Shown here: one piece after another, positions 51,218 through 60,306 of the stretch
Layout: each line of letters opens with the position of its first letter
How positions within the stretch are numbered: the first letter of the stretch is position 1
Source: Nannocystis bainbridge
GTDB lineage: Bacteria > Myxococcota_A > Polyangia > Nannocystales > Nannocystaceae
Direction of reading: 5' to 3'
DNA: 64,000 bases
Assembly (NCBI RefSeq): GCF_028368995.1
Contig: NZ_JAQNDL010000001.1
Coordinates: forward strand, 2,320,001-2,384,000
Notes under the pieces: model-generated
The model's input: the letters and a program-made list of their open reading frames with translations, nothing else
Database searches by the model: none
Told to the model about the DNA's origin: nothing
Position numbers and translations under genes: made by a program

Positions 51218-52870
51218 TCAGGCCAGCTGGCCCTGCGCTCGGCGGTGCTGGATCCGCAGGGCCAGTATATGCTCACACGGCCCCTTGTACAGTTTATTTT
51301 GCGTGTAGAAGTTGCACGTGCACGACGCGGAAGCGAGCCGCTCGTCGCGGTCGAGCGCGAGCTCGGGCTCGTAGTTGTGTGAGCCGTCGCGGACGCGTCC
51401 GCGCAGCACCAGCCCGCCCTCGCCCGAGGGCAACGCCTGCCGCACGGTCGCCATGTTCTGCTGGACCAGCGTCTGCGCCGCGGCCTCGCGGTCGTTGGCG
51501 AACCGCAGCTTGTCCATCGGCAGCGGGTCGCGGCTGAGCTCGCGGACGCGATAGACCTGCTTGTCGAGGTCGTACATCGCCCGGCCCGCCTGGGTGTACG
51601 CGGCCAGGGCCCCGTAGACCGCCGAGGTGTCGAGGTCGAGCTCGCGCGCGAGCGCCTCGGGGCGGTGGAACCAGTGCTTCTTGAGGCCGTCGAACACGCG
51701 CCGCTTGGTGAACTCGTCGACGGTGGCGCGCGGGGCCATGAGGTCGAAGTTGCCGGCGGTCGACCAGTCGTTGGCGGTCCAGCCGGACAGGCCGAGGGTG
51801 AAGTTCATGTCGCCGAGGTCGGCGATGTAGAACGACGGCAGGCCGGTGCCGAGCAGGTGGACGGTGAACTTCTTGGCCAGCTGGATGAGGCGCTCGAGGA
51901 TGAGGATCCGCCGGCGGCCCCACACGCGGACCTCGTGCTCCTTGTCGCCGCGGAAGATCGAGCGCGGGAACACGACCTCGCGGTTCCACGGCTCGAACAC
52001 GACCTTGACCGGCTGACCGGGCTTGAGGATGTACCGCAGGCTGCGCGGGCCGACCTTCTCCTTGTGACGGCGGAGGATGAAGCACAGGTTGTGCACGTCC
52101 ATCGGGTGGAGGTCGAACGAGATCGTCGGCAGCGTCATCGCCGAGCTGACCTGCAGGAACCCGCGCACCCACGAGTCGGGCAGGTCGATCTTCAGCTCCT
52201 TGAACTCGTCCTCGGCGGTGGTCTGGACCCCGAAGCCCGAAGGGTCGACCGTGAACATCGTCTGCTTGTAGCGGCGGATCTTCTGGAACTCGTCGTAGAG
52301 GGCCGCCGAATAGTCGATGTTGGTGGTCCCGCAGGCGAACTCCTGGACCTTGTTGAACACCTCGTAGCGGGCGCCGAGCCGGCCGTAGGTCGACTCGTCC
52401 TGCGAGAAGCACTCGAAGAAGACCTCGTCCGGGTGGACGGTGATCACCGGGTCGAGCACGAACCAGGCGTCGCGGTCCTTCTGGTACAGGTAATCGAAGT
52501 AGCGCCGCTTGGCGTTGTAGTAGCCCTGCATGCGCGCGCTGCTGGTGCGCTGCAGGGCCGAGAGCTCGTCCTGCATGCGCTTGAGGTCGGCGGCGTTGCG
52601 CGAGCGCTGCAGCGCGACCTGCTGCCAATTGACCTGCTCCTGCTTGGCCAGCCACTCCTTGTATTCGGTCCGGTCCTTGGGCTTGAAGCGCAGGTCGGAC
52701 ACGACGACGTCGTGCAGCGCCGAGATCGCCTCGCGGAACTCGAGGCACTTGCCGAGCTCGCCGACGAAGTAGGTCGGCTCGCGCCGGGTGTCCGGCGAGA
52801 ACGACATGCTGGTCGCCCGCGCCGACGAGTCGACGGCGGTGCTGCCGTGATAGCGGTACTCAAACTCCAC
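51218..52870 (-). CDS. retron-associated SWIM zinc-finger protein
   Basis: The protein has 550 residues. The C-terminus carries a clean SWIM finger, CTCNFYTQNKLYKGPCEH (CxC..CxH). A helical segment of about 110 residues before it (HRPEALARELDLDTSAVYGA) has a winged-helix look. The N-terminal two thirds form an uncharacterised mixed domain. This matches the WHSWIM partner described for one retron class. The start is GTG at 52870, overlapping the WGR gene by 11 bases. The stop is 72 bases before the a1 end of the ncRNA. The inferred role is effector or sensor of the retron. Confidence 0.88.
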   Translation of the reverse strand: MEFEYRYHGSTAVDSSARATSMSFSPDTRREPTYFVGELGKCLEFREAISALHDVVVSDLRFKPKDRTEYKEWLAKQEQVNWQQVALQRSRNAADLKRMQDELSALQRTSSARMQGYYNAKRRYFDYLYQKDRDAWFVLDPVITVHPDEVFFECFSQDESTYGRLGARYEVFNKVQEFACGTTNIDYSAALYDEFQKIRRYKQTMFTVDPSGFGVQTTAEDEFKELKIDLPDSWVRGFLQVSSAMTLPTISFDLHPMDVHNLCFILRRHKEKVGPRSLRYILKPGQPVKVVFEPWNREVVFPRSIFRGDKEHEVRVWGRRRILILERLIQLAKKFTVHLLGTGLPSFYIADLGDMNFTLGLSGWTANDWSTAGNFDLMAPRATVDEFTKRRVFDGLKKHWFHRPEALARELDLDTSAVYGALAAYTQAGRAMYDLDKQVYRVRELSRDPLPMDKLRFANDREAAAQTLVQQNMATVRQALPSGEGGLVLRGRVRDGSHNYEPELALDRDERLASASCTCNFYTQNKLYKGPCEHILALRIQHRRAQGQLA

Positions 52871-55800
52871 GCTGCACCTGTCCCTTCGTCCGCACCGGCG
52901 GCTGACGGATCTCGATCGGCAACGGCACGTCGCCGAAGCGCTGGCGGACCCCGACCATGGCGATCACGCTGGCCGCCCGGTCGCCGATCGCCATCGTCAA
53001 GCTCTGGCGGGTCATCAGCGCGGCGACCAATTGCGCGGCCTCGGGGCTCTTCTCCGCCTCGGCCGTCAGGAACCGGAACACCCGCGCCTTGGCGATCCGG
53101 CCGCGGTTGACCCGCGACAGCACGCCGAGGAAGTACGGCTCGAGCTCGCGCAGGCGCTCGATCGAGCCGGCCGCGTATTGCTCGAGGTAGTTGGTGGCGA
53201 ACAGCTGCACGTCGGCCGACGGGTGCTCGCTGAGGCGGCGCAGGTAGTCGAGGCCGTGCTCCTCGCGGAAGCAGCGGGTGATCATCTCGCGCCCGAACGC
53301 CTGCACGTCGGCGCGCACCGAGTCGGCGATCGCCACCAGCACGTCGGGCGGGAAGTCGGCCGGCTGCAGGCGCTCGCGGAAGAACTCGAAGGCGAACGCG
53401 CGCGAGTCGTCCCACTTGGCGTCGAGGATCCGGATCGCGTGCGGCAGCTCGCGCCCGATCCGCGCGACGTTGCGGTCGAAGAAGCTCCACGCCGCCTGGC
53501 GCACCGAGAGGATCTCGTGGCTGGCCAGGCGCGCGACCTCGGCGACGTCGAGGCTGTCGGGGTCGACGTTGCGCGCCAGCAAGATCCCGCCGAGCTCCTG
53601 CGCCGCGGAGGCCTTGGCCCGCAGGAGGCGCATGACGAGCTCCTTGTCGACGGAACCGAGGCCCTGCTCGAGGTCGCTCTTGAGCAGGCGCAAGACGAAG
53701 CTGTGCACGCCCTCGTGGGTCTCCTTGACCAACAGCGTGCCGATCAGCGGGGCCACGATCGCGGCGGCGAACCGCGGGTCGCGGGCGGCCAGGCGCTGGA
53801 CCACCGGGCGGATCGCGTCGCGCTGGTCGACGTGGGCCGAGGTCAGGAAGGCCAGCATCAGCCCACCGCGGTCGACGAGCACGCTGTCGGGCAGCTCGCC
53901 GAACAATCTGATGCCGAGGCTGCGCACCGCGGCGTGCTTGCTCTCGACCGCGAGCGCGGCGATGAGCTGCTCGGGCAGGTCCTCGGGGCGCGTGTCGTGG
54001 TTGAGCAGGATGTTGGCCGCCAGCAGCTGCGCCCCCTCGAGCGGGTGGGCGACCAGGTCGACGACGACGTTGAGGCCGACGCCGCGCAGCGGCCGGGCGA
54101 ACGCCCGCATCAGCGTCTCGCCCACGTCGGCCGCGATCGCGTCGGCGTCCGGCGTGGCCGGTAGCGCCAGCACGCCGGCCACGGCCCGGGCGATCAGCGT
54201 CGACGCGGCCGCGGCCGCCAGCGGCACGCCCTGCAGCAGCACGCGGGCGTAGGCGCGGGTGTCGGCGTGGGCCGAGAACAGCAGCGCGAGCACCAGGTCG
54301 TGGGCCCCGGCGAAGCGGGCCCGGTCGGCGTCGATCCACCCGTGGGCCAGCTTGCGCGCGGCCGGGACGGCGCAGCTCGCCACCGCGGCGACGAGCGCGA
54401 GGTCGGGGTTGTCGGCGTCGTAGCGGGCCCGGGCCAGCTCGAAGCCGAGCTGCGCGGTGACCTCGAACGGCCGCTCGAGCAGCATGACGATGCCGTCGAC
54501 GTCGAGCTGGGTCAGGAAGTCCTTGTTGTCGCGGATCGCCCTGACCGCAAATTCATGTACCAAAGTACATGTGCTTTCGGACAGGAGGTGCATGAGGCCG
54601 AACGGGACCTGGTCCCAGACCTTCGGGAACGCCTCCTCGCGGCTGGCGGGGGCCGGGTCGCCGGGCTTGTAGTTGGCGCGGCAGCGCCAGGTGGCGCCGC
54701 GCACCCGCGGCTCGTAGCGCGGGCTGTTGCCGCCGTAGAGGATGGCGTTGAAGGCGTGGTAGGCGGCGAACCGGTCCCAGCGGGTGACCTTGTTCTTGCG
54801 CGTGCTGTAGCTGTAGCGCGTGGCCGTCTTGACCTCCTGGCCGTCGGCGTCGGAAAACGGCAGCAGCACGCCGACCGCCAGCTTGACGTAGCCCATCGCG
54901 TCGCCGGCCTCGGCCAGGCGCCGCAGCGAGCGGAAGGCCCGGCGGCGCAGGTAGTCGCGGGTCTTGCTCGAGTAGGCCAGGCGCGAGTCGGGCCGCTTCA
55001 GCTCCTTGCTGACGTCGGTCCAGCGGCCGCCGCCGAGGAAGATGGTGCGGCGCGCACCGAAGGCCGCCGGGGTCTTTTCGATGCGATAGGCGATGAGGCC
55101 GAACACCTCGGCGTCGCCGCGGACCTCGGCCATCTTGAGCAGGTGGCGGACGTGACGGAAGTTGCCGACCTGCAGGGGGATCGTGCGCAGGCCGGCGAGC
55201 AGGCCCGGGCGCACGGTGTCGTCGTCGATGCGATAGATGTCCTCGAGCGCGGCGCTGTCGCCGGCGGCCAGGGCGGCCAGCAGCACGGCGGTGAACGCCT
55301 CCGGATCGCCCCTGCCGGCGAACTCGCGCAGCGCGGGCGGCAGAGCGGCGCGCGCCCGCGCGGCCACGGCCTCGCGCAGCTCGTCGCTCCAGCCGCGCAG
55401 CATCTCGAGCTGCATGCGCATCACCATGTCGCTCTTGCTCGCCCGCGGGATGAACAGCTTCAGCGCCTCGTCGAGGCTGCTGGGCTGCAGGCCAGGTTCG
55501 TTGCGGGCCCGCGCGAGCGCGGTGAAGGTGTCGGCGCCGCCGCAGCGGGCCAGAGCCCAGGCGATGCAGTAGTCGAGCATTTGATCGCCGGAGCCGATCA
55601 GGCGGATGAGGTGCGGCACGGCCTCGCGCAGGCGGTACTCGCCGGCCCGCCAGACCACCCGCGCCGGCTTCCACGGCTTGCGCCCGCCGCCGCCCTGCAA
55701 ACGGGCGAGGATCGCCTCGGCCGGGGTGGTGTAGGCGGGGCTGGCCTTTCGGCCAGGTGCCGCCGCGGCCGTCTCGCTCGGCGCGCCGCCCAGCGTGCGC

Positions 55801-56057
55801 CCGACCGCCGCCGCCTCGTTCGACTCGGTGTAGCCCTTGCGCTGCTTCTCGTCGACGAGCTTGGCGAACACCGAGCGCGCGGTGGCCTCGGCGACGGGGG
55901 CTTCGGTCTTGGTGCCGTCCTTCAGCGGCGCGCCGCGGCGGCCGAACTGGAAGTTGACGACGAACTTGCCCTTGCTCACCTCGCACAGGTCGACGATGTA
56001 GACCTTGTCGGAGGAGCCTTCGCGCAGGCCGAGGGAGACGCGTCGGATCAACTTCAC
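52860..56057 (-). CDS. WGR-domain HEAT/ARM-repeat protein of the retron operon
   Basis: The protein has about 1065 residues. The N-terminal WGR domain (about 1-80) has YIVDLCEVSKGKFVVNFQFG followed by RRGAPLKDGTKT, in which Phe replaces the Trp of the WGR core. Most of the rest is helical repeats of HEAT/ARM type (for example SADVQLFATNYLEQYAAG). WGR domains bind nucleic-acid ends in PARPs. Such WGR-ARM proteins accompany myxobacterial retrons. The start is GTG at 56057, preceded by GGGAG; the long upstream ORF extension is antisense to the peptidase gene and was rejected. Repeat copies lie within (near 54555-54580) and at the extreme C-terminus (TKGQVQRGV). Confidence 0.88.
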   Translation of the reverse strand: MKLIRRVSLGLREGSSDKVYIVDLCEVSKGKFVVNFQFGRRGAPLKDGTKTEAPVAEATARSVFAKLVDEKQRKGYTESNEAAAVGRTLGGAPSETAAAAPGRKASPAYTTPAEAILARLQGGGGRKPWKPARVVWRAGEYRLREAVPHLIRLIGSGDQMLDYCIAWALARCGGADTFTALARARNEPGLQPSSLDEALKLFIPRASKSDMVMRMQLEMLRGWSDELREAVAARARAALPPALREFAGRGDPEAFTAVLLAALAAGDSAALEDIYRIDDDTVRPGLLAGLRTIPLQVGNFRHVRHLLKMAEVRGDAEVFGLIAYRIEKTPAAFGARRTIFLGGGRWTDVSKELKRPDSRLAYSSKTRDYLRRRAFRSLRRLAEAGDAMGYVKLAVGVLLPFSDADGQEVKTATRYSYSTRKNKVTRWDRFAAYHAFNAILYGGNSPRYEPRVRGATWRCRANYKPGDPAPASREEAFPKVWDQVPFGLMHLLSESTCTLVHEFAVRAIRDNKDFLTQLDVDGIVMLLERPFEVTAQLGFELARARYDADNPDLALVAAVASCAVPAARKLAHGWIDADRARFAGAHDLVLALLFSAHADTRAYARVLLQGVPLAAAAASTLIARAVAGVLALPATPDADAIAADVGETLMRAFARPLRGVGLNVVVDLVAHPLEGAQLLAANILLNHDTRPEDLPEQLIAALAVESKHAAVRSLGIRLFGELPDSVLVDRGGLMLAFLTSAHVDQRDAIRPVVQRLAARDPRFAAAIVAPLIGTLLVKETHEGVHSFVLRLLKSDLEQGLGSVDKELVMRLLRAKASAAQELGGILLARNVDPDSLDVAEVARLASHEILSVRQAAWSFFDRNVARIGRELPHAIRILDAKWDDSRAFAFEFFRERLQPADFPPDVLVAIADSVRADVQAFGREMITRCFREEHGLDYLRRLSEHPSADVQLFATNYLEQYAAGSIERLRELEPYFLGVLSRVNRGRIAKARVFRFLTAEAEKSPEAAQLVAALMTRQSLTMAIGDRAASVIAMVGVRQRFGDVPLPIEIRQPPVRTKGQVQRGV

Positions 56058-56244
56058 GGCACTCCCGCTATAGCCCCGACCGGCTTGCACCTGCAAGCAG
56101 GTGCGAGCGCCGTCCGGGATCACGCGCCGGCCCGAGGCGCGGGGCCGCCCACCCGCGCGTGACCGCCGGCCCGGCCGCCCCGCGGTCCTCTTCGTGGTCC
56201 CGGACGGTACTCGCCGCCGCCCCGGCCTGATACAGTCGCAGGCG

Positions 56245-57855
56245 ATGTCGCGCCTCCGCCTCGCGTCCATCGTGGCGCTCGTCCTGCTGCCCGGGTGCGC
56301 CGACGACCCGGCCAGCGGCACCGAGTCCCTGCCCTCGTCGACCGGCACCAGCGGCGACCCCTCAAGCTCGACCACGACGGACACCGAGGCCGCGCCGACG
56401 ACCTCGACCGGCTCGTCGACGACCGGCGACGAGGAGCCCGCGCTCGCCCCCGCCCGGGGGATCCGCCTGACCCGCGCGACCCTCAACCAGGGCGTGCAGG
56501 TCGAGCTGGTGCGCGACGGCGTCGAGGTGCCGAGCAGCGAGCTCGGAGCGCGGCTGCTGGCCGGGCGCAAGGCGGTGATGCGCGCCGACTGGCTGCTGCA
56601 CGCCGGCTTCGCGCCGCGCGAGATCGTCGGCCGCCTGACCCTCTGGACCCCCGACGGCGAGACCCGCGTCGACGACTTCAAGGTGATGGTGAGCGGGCCG
56701 AGCAACGACGGCGACCTGTTCACGACCTTCTCGTGGGAGCTGCCGGCGGCGTTGGTCGGGCCGGGCCTGCAGTACCGCATCGAGGCGCTCGAGCCCGATC
56801 CGTCGCTGGCCACCGGCGAGGTCAGCGACCCGCCGCCGATCCTGCCGCTGGCCGGCCGCGGGACGCTGCAGATCGAGGACGCGGCGATGGAGATCAAGGT
56901 CGAGCTGGTGCCGCTGAAGCACGTCATCGACGGCATGACGTGCACGCCGACGATCACCGACGCGGACCTCGAGGCGATGCGGGTGTGGCTCGAGCAGCAC
57001 AACCCGATCCAGCGCGCGGTGCTGACGGTGCACGAGCCGTGGGAGTACACGGCGACGATCGGCGCCGAGCCCAACGGGTTCGTGCCGATCCTGAGCAAGC
57101 TGAGCGAGCTGCGAGCCGCCGACGCGCCGGCCGACAACGTCTATTACTACGGCCTGATCGAGAGCTGCGACGGCTACCCGCCGGGGCTGCTGGGCCAGGC
57201 GGCGGGCATCCCCGACCAGGCGACGCCCGGCTATGCGTATCAGCGATTGGCGGTCGGTCGCTATCAATCGTCAGGGGCCGGCGCGCGCGACACGTTCGTG
57301 CACGAGGTCGGCCACACGCAGGGCCTCTATCACATCCGCTGCAGCGGCGGCGAAGCCGGGGTCGACCTCGACTACCCCTACCCCAACGGACGCATCGGTC
57401 GCTGGGGCTATGGGATCCACGACACCGGCATGCGCTCGCCGACGAGCTTCCGCGATTACATGAGCTACTGCTCGCAATCGTGGGTGTCGGACTTCGGGTG
57501 GGAGAAGACTTTTAATAATATTCGCGAGCTGACCTCGTGGGACGCGGGCGGCGCTCCGATCGATCCGTCGGCGCAGCCGATCGTGGTCGGCACGCTGATG
57601 AAGGACGGCAAGTCCCGCTGGTACACGACCACGGGGACCGTGCCGCTGCGCGGGCGGGCCGAGGACACCTTCGTCGAGTTCGCGGTCGACGGCGAGACGG
57701 CGCGCGAGCCGGCGGCGGCGCTGGAGATCCCCGACAGCGAGGCGACGCTGGTGGTCGCGGCCCTGCCGGCGGGGACTTTGAGCGGCCTGTCCTTCAGGAC
57801 AGGCGGCAAGCTGCGCGCGGCGGTCGGCGCCAGCCAGGTCGTGCGTCTGCACTGA
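56245..57855 (+). CDS. zinc metallopeptidase lipoprotein
   Basis: The protein has 536 residues. The signal peptide ends in LVLLPGC, followed by a Ser/Thr/Asp spacer to about residue 65. A beta-rich domain (about 70-215) precedes a peptidase domain with VHEVGHTQGLYH (HExxHxxGxxH zinc site) and, further on, YMSYCSQSW, the Met-turn region of metzincins. The C-terminal domain is beta-rich. The inferred role is secreted or surface proteolysis, apt for a predatory bacterium. TACAGT lies 8 bases before the ATG. A hairpin-repeat copy near the C-terminus (57789-57806) is read as SFRTG. The gap 56058-56244 shows nothing else. Confidence 0.88.
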   Translation: MSRLRLASIVALVLLPGCADDPASGTESLPSSTGTSGDPSSSTTTDTEAAPTTSTGSSTTGDEEPALAPARGIRLTRATLNQGVQVELVRDGVEVPSSELGARLLAGRKAVMRADWLLHAGFAPREIVGRLTLWTPDGETRVDDFKVMVSGPSNDGDLFTTFSWELPAALVGPGLQYRIEALEPDPSLATGEVSDPPPILPLAGRGTLQIEDAAMEIKVELVPLKHVIDGMTCTPTITDADLEAMRVWLEQHNPIQRAVLTVHEPWEYTATIGAEPNGFVPILSKLSELRAADAPADNVYYYGLIESCDGYPPGLLGQAAGIPDQATPGYAYQRLAVGRYQSSGAGARDTFVHEVGHTQGLYHIRCSGGEAGVDLDYPYPNGRIGRWGYGIHDTGMRSPTSFRDYMSYCSQSWVSDFGWEKTFNNIRELTSWDAGGAPIDPSAQPIVVGTLMKDGKSRWYTTTGTVPLRGRAEDTFVEFAVDGETAREPAAALEIPDSEATLVVAALPAGTLSGLSFRTGGKLRAAVGASQVVRLH

Positions 57856-57857
57856 GC

Positions 57858-58445
57858 GCGGCTCGGCGAGCGCGGCCACGCGACGGCGACGGCGAGACGA
57901 CGCCGACCGGCACGACGACGACGTCCGGCTCGGACGCGACGACCGATCCGGAGATCGAGCCGGAGACCGAGCCGACCCCGTGCGCGGGCGAGGCGACGCC
58001 GATCGACGCCGCGGCGATCGCCTTCCTCGTGGTGCCAACCTTCCCGGTGCCGTGCGAAGGCAACACCGGCACCGGCTGCTGGGAGGGTCCGCCGGCCGAT
58101 TCGCTGACGGTGCACCTCTCCAGCGAGCCCTACGTGTGCGGCGAGCCGTTCGAGCACCCGCCCTGCGGCAACTGGGACCTCGCCTTCTCGATCCCGCCCG
58201 AGCTCCAGTCCCCGGGCGTCTATCACCTCAGCGGCCCCGCGATCGTCGGCCAGGCCATCGAGGTCGACGCCGAGCCGGTCGACGGCGCGTGCGAGACCCG
58301 CTGGGAGACCTTCCACGCCACGCTCGAGATCCTGGCGGTCGACGAGACCGGCGTCACCGGTCGCCTGTGCCACGTCGACTCGCCGCTCTACGCCGACGAC
58401 GACATCGACCTCGAGGGCAGCTTCTTCGCCCCGCGCTGCGAGTAG
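57858..58445 (+). pseudogene. lipoprotein-like ORF lacking a start and signal peptide
   Basis: An open frame of about 195 codons follows the peptidase stop directly. It begins Asp/Gly/Glu/Thr-rich (like the spacers of neighbouring lipoproteins), then a Cys-containing domain (CEGNTGTGCWEGP, CGEPFEHPPCGNWD) with an intact-looking end at FFAPRCE. No ATG or GTG with a signal peptide is in frame near the 5' end. The most likely reading is a lipoprotein gene whose first ~25 codons were lost. A read-through or frameshift product of the peptidase gene is less likely. The C-terminal domain is similar in style to that of the 31605-32318 lipoprotein. Confidence 0.4.
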
Positions 58446-58449
58446 CCGC

Positions 58450-58541
58450 CGCTGTCTCTTCGGACATGGCTTTCAGGGCATGTTCGCAAGGACATGCTCT
58501 CGCGGGCATGTCCCGGGCGACATGCCCCGGGGGACATGCCC
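58450..58541. repeat. 14-bp tandem hairpin array, six to seven units
   Basis: Units start at 58450, 58464, 58478, 58492, 58506, 58520 and 58534 (acatggctttcagg, gcatgttcgcaagg, acatgctctcgcgg, gcatgtcccgggcg, acatgccccggggg). It exactly fills the gap between convergent genes, entering the stop codon of the downstream minus-strand gene. Confidence 0.9.
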
Positions 58542-58542
58542 G

Positions 58543-60042
58543 CTACGGCCGGAACAGGCCGACCCAGCTCTGCTGCTCGCCGGCGACCACCAGCACGCCG
58601 CCGACGTAGGCGGTCCCGTCGGCGCCGACGGCCGTGTCGTAGGTGACCACGTCGGGCGGCAGCAGGTCGGGGCTGGGGGCGCGGTGGCGGACCTGACAGC
58701 GGACCTCGGCGTCGCCGCCGAGGCGGGCGATCCATGCCTCGCGCCACTCGAGCTGGGCGACCTTGTCCTTGACGCGCATGCTGCCGGCCAGCACCGCCTC
58801 GCCGTCGGGCGTGAAGCCGGCGCCGTCGAGCTGCCACTGGTCGCCGTCAGTCTCGTAGTCGGCCCGCGAGCGCTCCCACAGCAGCTCGTTGTCGGGGCCG
58901 AGCTTGTAGACCCAAAAGTTGGACACCGCGCCCTGCAGGCGCACGGCGGTGTAGAGCACGTCGCCGGCGCCGTCGACCGCGACCCAGCCAGGACCGTGGT
59001 TGTGCACGCTGCCGTCGGCCAGCGGCGAGAACACCCACTCGGCCGGCCCGCCGTCGGCCGCGAACTTGAGCAGCACCGCCTCGCCGATGTTGTAGTCGAC
59101 GTACTCGCGGGCGCCGACGTAGATCGAGCCGTCGCCCGCGACGGCTATCCGCCCGGCGTCGTCGTTGGAGAACATGCCGTTGCCCGCGCCGCTCCACACG
59201 GTCGACCACACCTCGGCGCCGTCGCCCGCGGCCAGCTTGCCGACCCACACGTCAGCGCCGCCGGGCCCGTCGGTGACCTCGCCGGCGATCACCACGTCGC
59301 CGTCAGGCGCCAGCGCGATGCCGCTGGCGCTGTCGTCGCTCATCGGCTCGGCGCCGTCCTTGTCCATGGTCCAGAGCACGTGGCCGTCGGCGCCATCGAG
59401 CTTGATGGCGCGGATGTCGTCCTCGTCGGCGCCAGCGACCGTGGCGGCGACGTAGACGTGACCGTCGGCGTCGACCACCCCGTCGACCGGCGTGAGCCGG
59501 ACGTCGGCTGGGGCGAGCAGCACGTCCCACGCGAGCTGAGCGTCTGGCCCGTAGCGGAGCACCCGGGTGCGCGCGAGGCCGATCGTCTGCATGCCCTCCT
59601 CGTCGCTGGTGATCTCCCGCTGGCGAGCGATCGCCACGAAGCTGCCGTCAGGGGCCGGCGCGACCGCGACCACCCACAGCTCGGACTCGGCCGAGGGCGC
59701 GAGGGCGACGACCTCGCCGGCGCGCCCGCAGGGGATCCTGCAAGCGCTGTCGCAGCCGTCACCATCGTCAGTGTTGCCGTCGTCGCACTCTTCGCTGGCC
59801 TCGAGGTAGCCGTTGCCGCACACGGGCACGGGCGGGTCGAAGCCAGGATCGCCGCTGCTGGTGCTGCTGTCCGGCTCACCGGTGGTGGTCGGCGCGGTGG
59901 TGGCAGTCGACGTGCTCGTGCCCGCGCCCGTGCTGGTCGCGGTGGTGCTGCCGTCGTCGGTCGAACTCGCGGTGGTCGCCGCGGGATCGTTGCAGGCGCA
60001 GAACAGCGCGAGGAGGGCCCCGAAGCGGCGCGTATCGAGCAT
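58543..60042 (-). CDS. lipoprotein with DUF4215-like module and beta-propeller
   Basis: The protein has 499 residues. The signal peptide ends in LLALFCAC, followed by a Thr/Ser/Gly spacer to about residue 70. A Cys-rich module reads CGNGYLEASEECDDGNTDDG followed by DGC (DUF4215/Myxo-disulfide style). The C-terminal 370 residues are repeated strands (GHVYVAATVAG, GSIYVGAREY, GTAYVGGVLVV), likely a propeller of six to eight blades. This is a common myxobacterial surface protein type of unknown role. The stop falls inside a 14-bp repeat array. Confidence 0.85.
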   Translation of the reverse strand: MLDTRRFGALLALFCACNDPAATTASSTDDGSTTATSTGAGTSTSTATTAPTTTGEPDSSTSSGDPGFDPPVPVCGNGYLEASEECDDGNTDDGDGCDSACRIPCGRAGEVVALAPSAESELWVVAVAPAPDGSFVAIARQREITSDEEGMQTIGLARTRVLRYGPDAQLAWDVLLAPADVRLTPVDGVVDADGHVYVAATVAGADEDDIRAIKLDGADGHVLWTMDKDGAEPMSDDSASGIALAPDGDVVIAGEVTDGPGGADVWVGKLAAGDGAEVWSTVWSGAGNGMFSNDDAGRIAVAGDGSIYVGAREYVDYNIGEAVLLKFAADGGPAEWVFSPLADGSVHNHGPGWVAVDGAGDVLYTAVRLQGAVSNFWVYKLGPDNELLWERSRADYETDGDQWQLDGAGFTPDGEAVLAGSMRVKDKVAQLEWREAWIARLGGDAEVRCQVRHRAPSPDLLPPDVVTYDTAVGADGTAYVGGVLVVAGEQQSWVGLFRP

Positions 60043-60162
60043 CGCGGTCAGGATGCCGCAGCCCCGCGCTCCCGCGCAACCCGAGCGGCTGCCTCCGTGC
60101 GCGACCCGGCGCGTGGTGCCTCGCGGGGCGGCCGGCTATCGTCGACGCGAAAGGAGGGTCCC

Positions 60163-60216
60163 ATGAAGACGAAATCGAAGGTGAAGGCGGGCGGCCTGAA
60201 CGTCAGCGGGCTGTGA
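60163..60216 (+). CDS. 17-residue peptide with strong ribosome site
   Basis: The ORF encodes MKTKSKVKAGGLNVSGL. An almost perfect Shine-Dalgarno (AAGGAGG) lies 5 bases before the ATG, stronger than at most genes here, and a hairpin follows about 27 bases after the stop. The peptide resembles short Lys-rich peptides with a K-AGGL core that I recall from myxobacteria, but I cannot confirm the family. A processed peptide or leader is possible. It lies between two convergent lipoprotein genes; gap 60043-60162 has nothing else. Confidence 0.5.
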   Translation: MKTKSKVKAGGLNVSGL

Positions 60217-60242
60217 GCCGCGCGCGCCACGGCGGCGCAGCG

Positions 60243-60269
60243 AGGGCCCGACGCGCCGCGCCGGGCCCT
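60243..60269 (+). terminator. hairpin after the 17-residue ORF
   Basis: AGGGCCCG (60243-60250) and CGGGCCCT (60262-60269) form an 8-bp stem with an 11-base loop, followed by TTCGT. There is no real T-run, so it may terminate transcripts weakly. Confidence 0.4.
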
Positions 60270-60306
60270 TCGTGCGTCCGGGCTCCAGGCCCGGCCAGGG
60301 GCGCCG

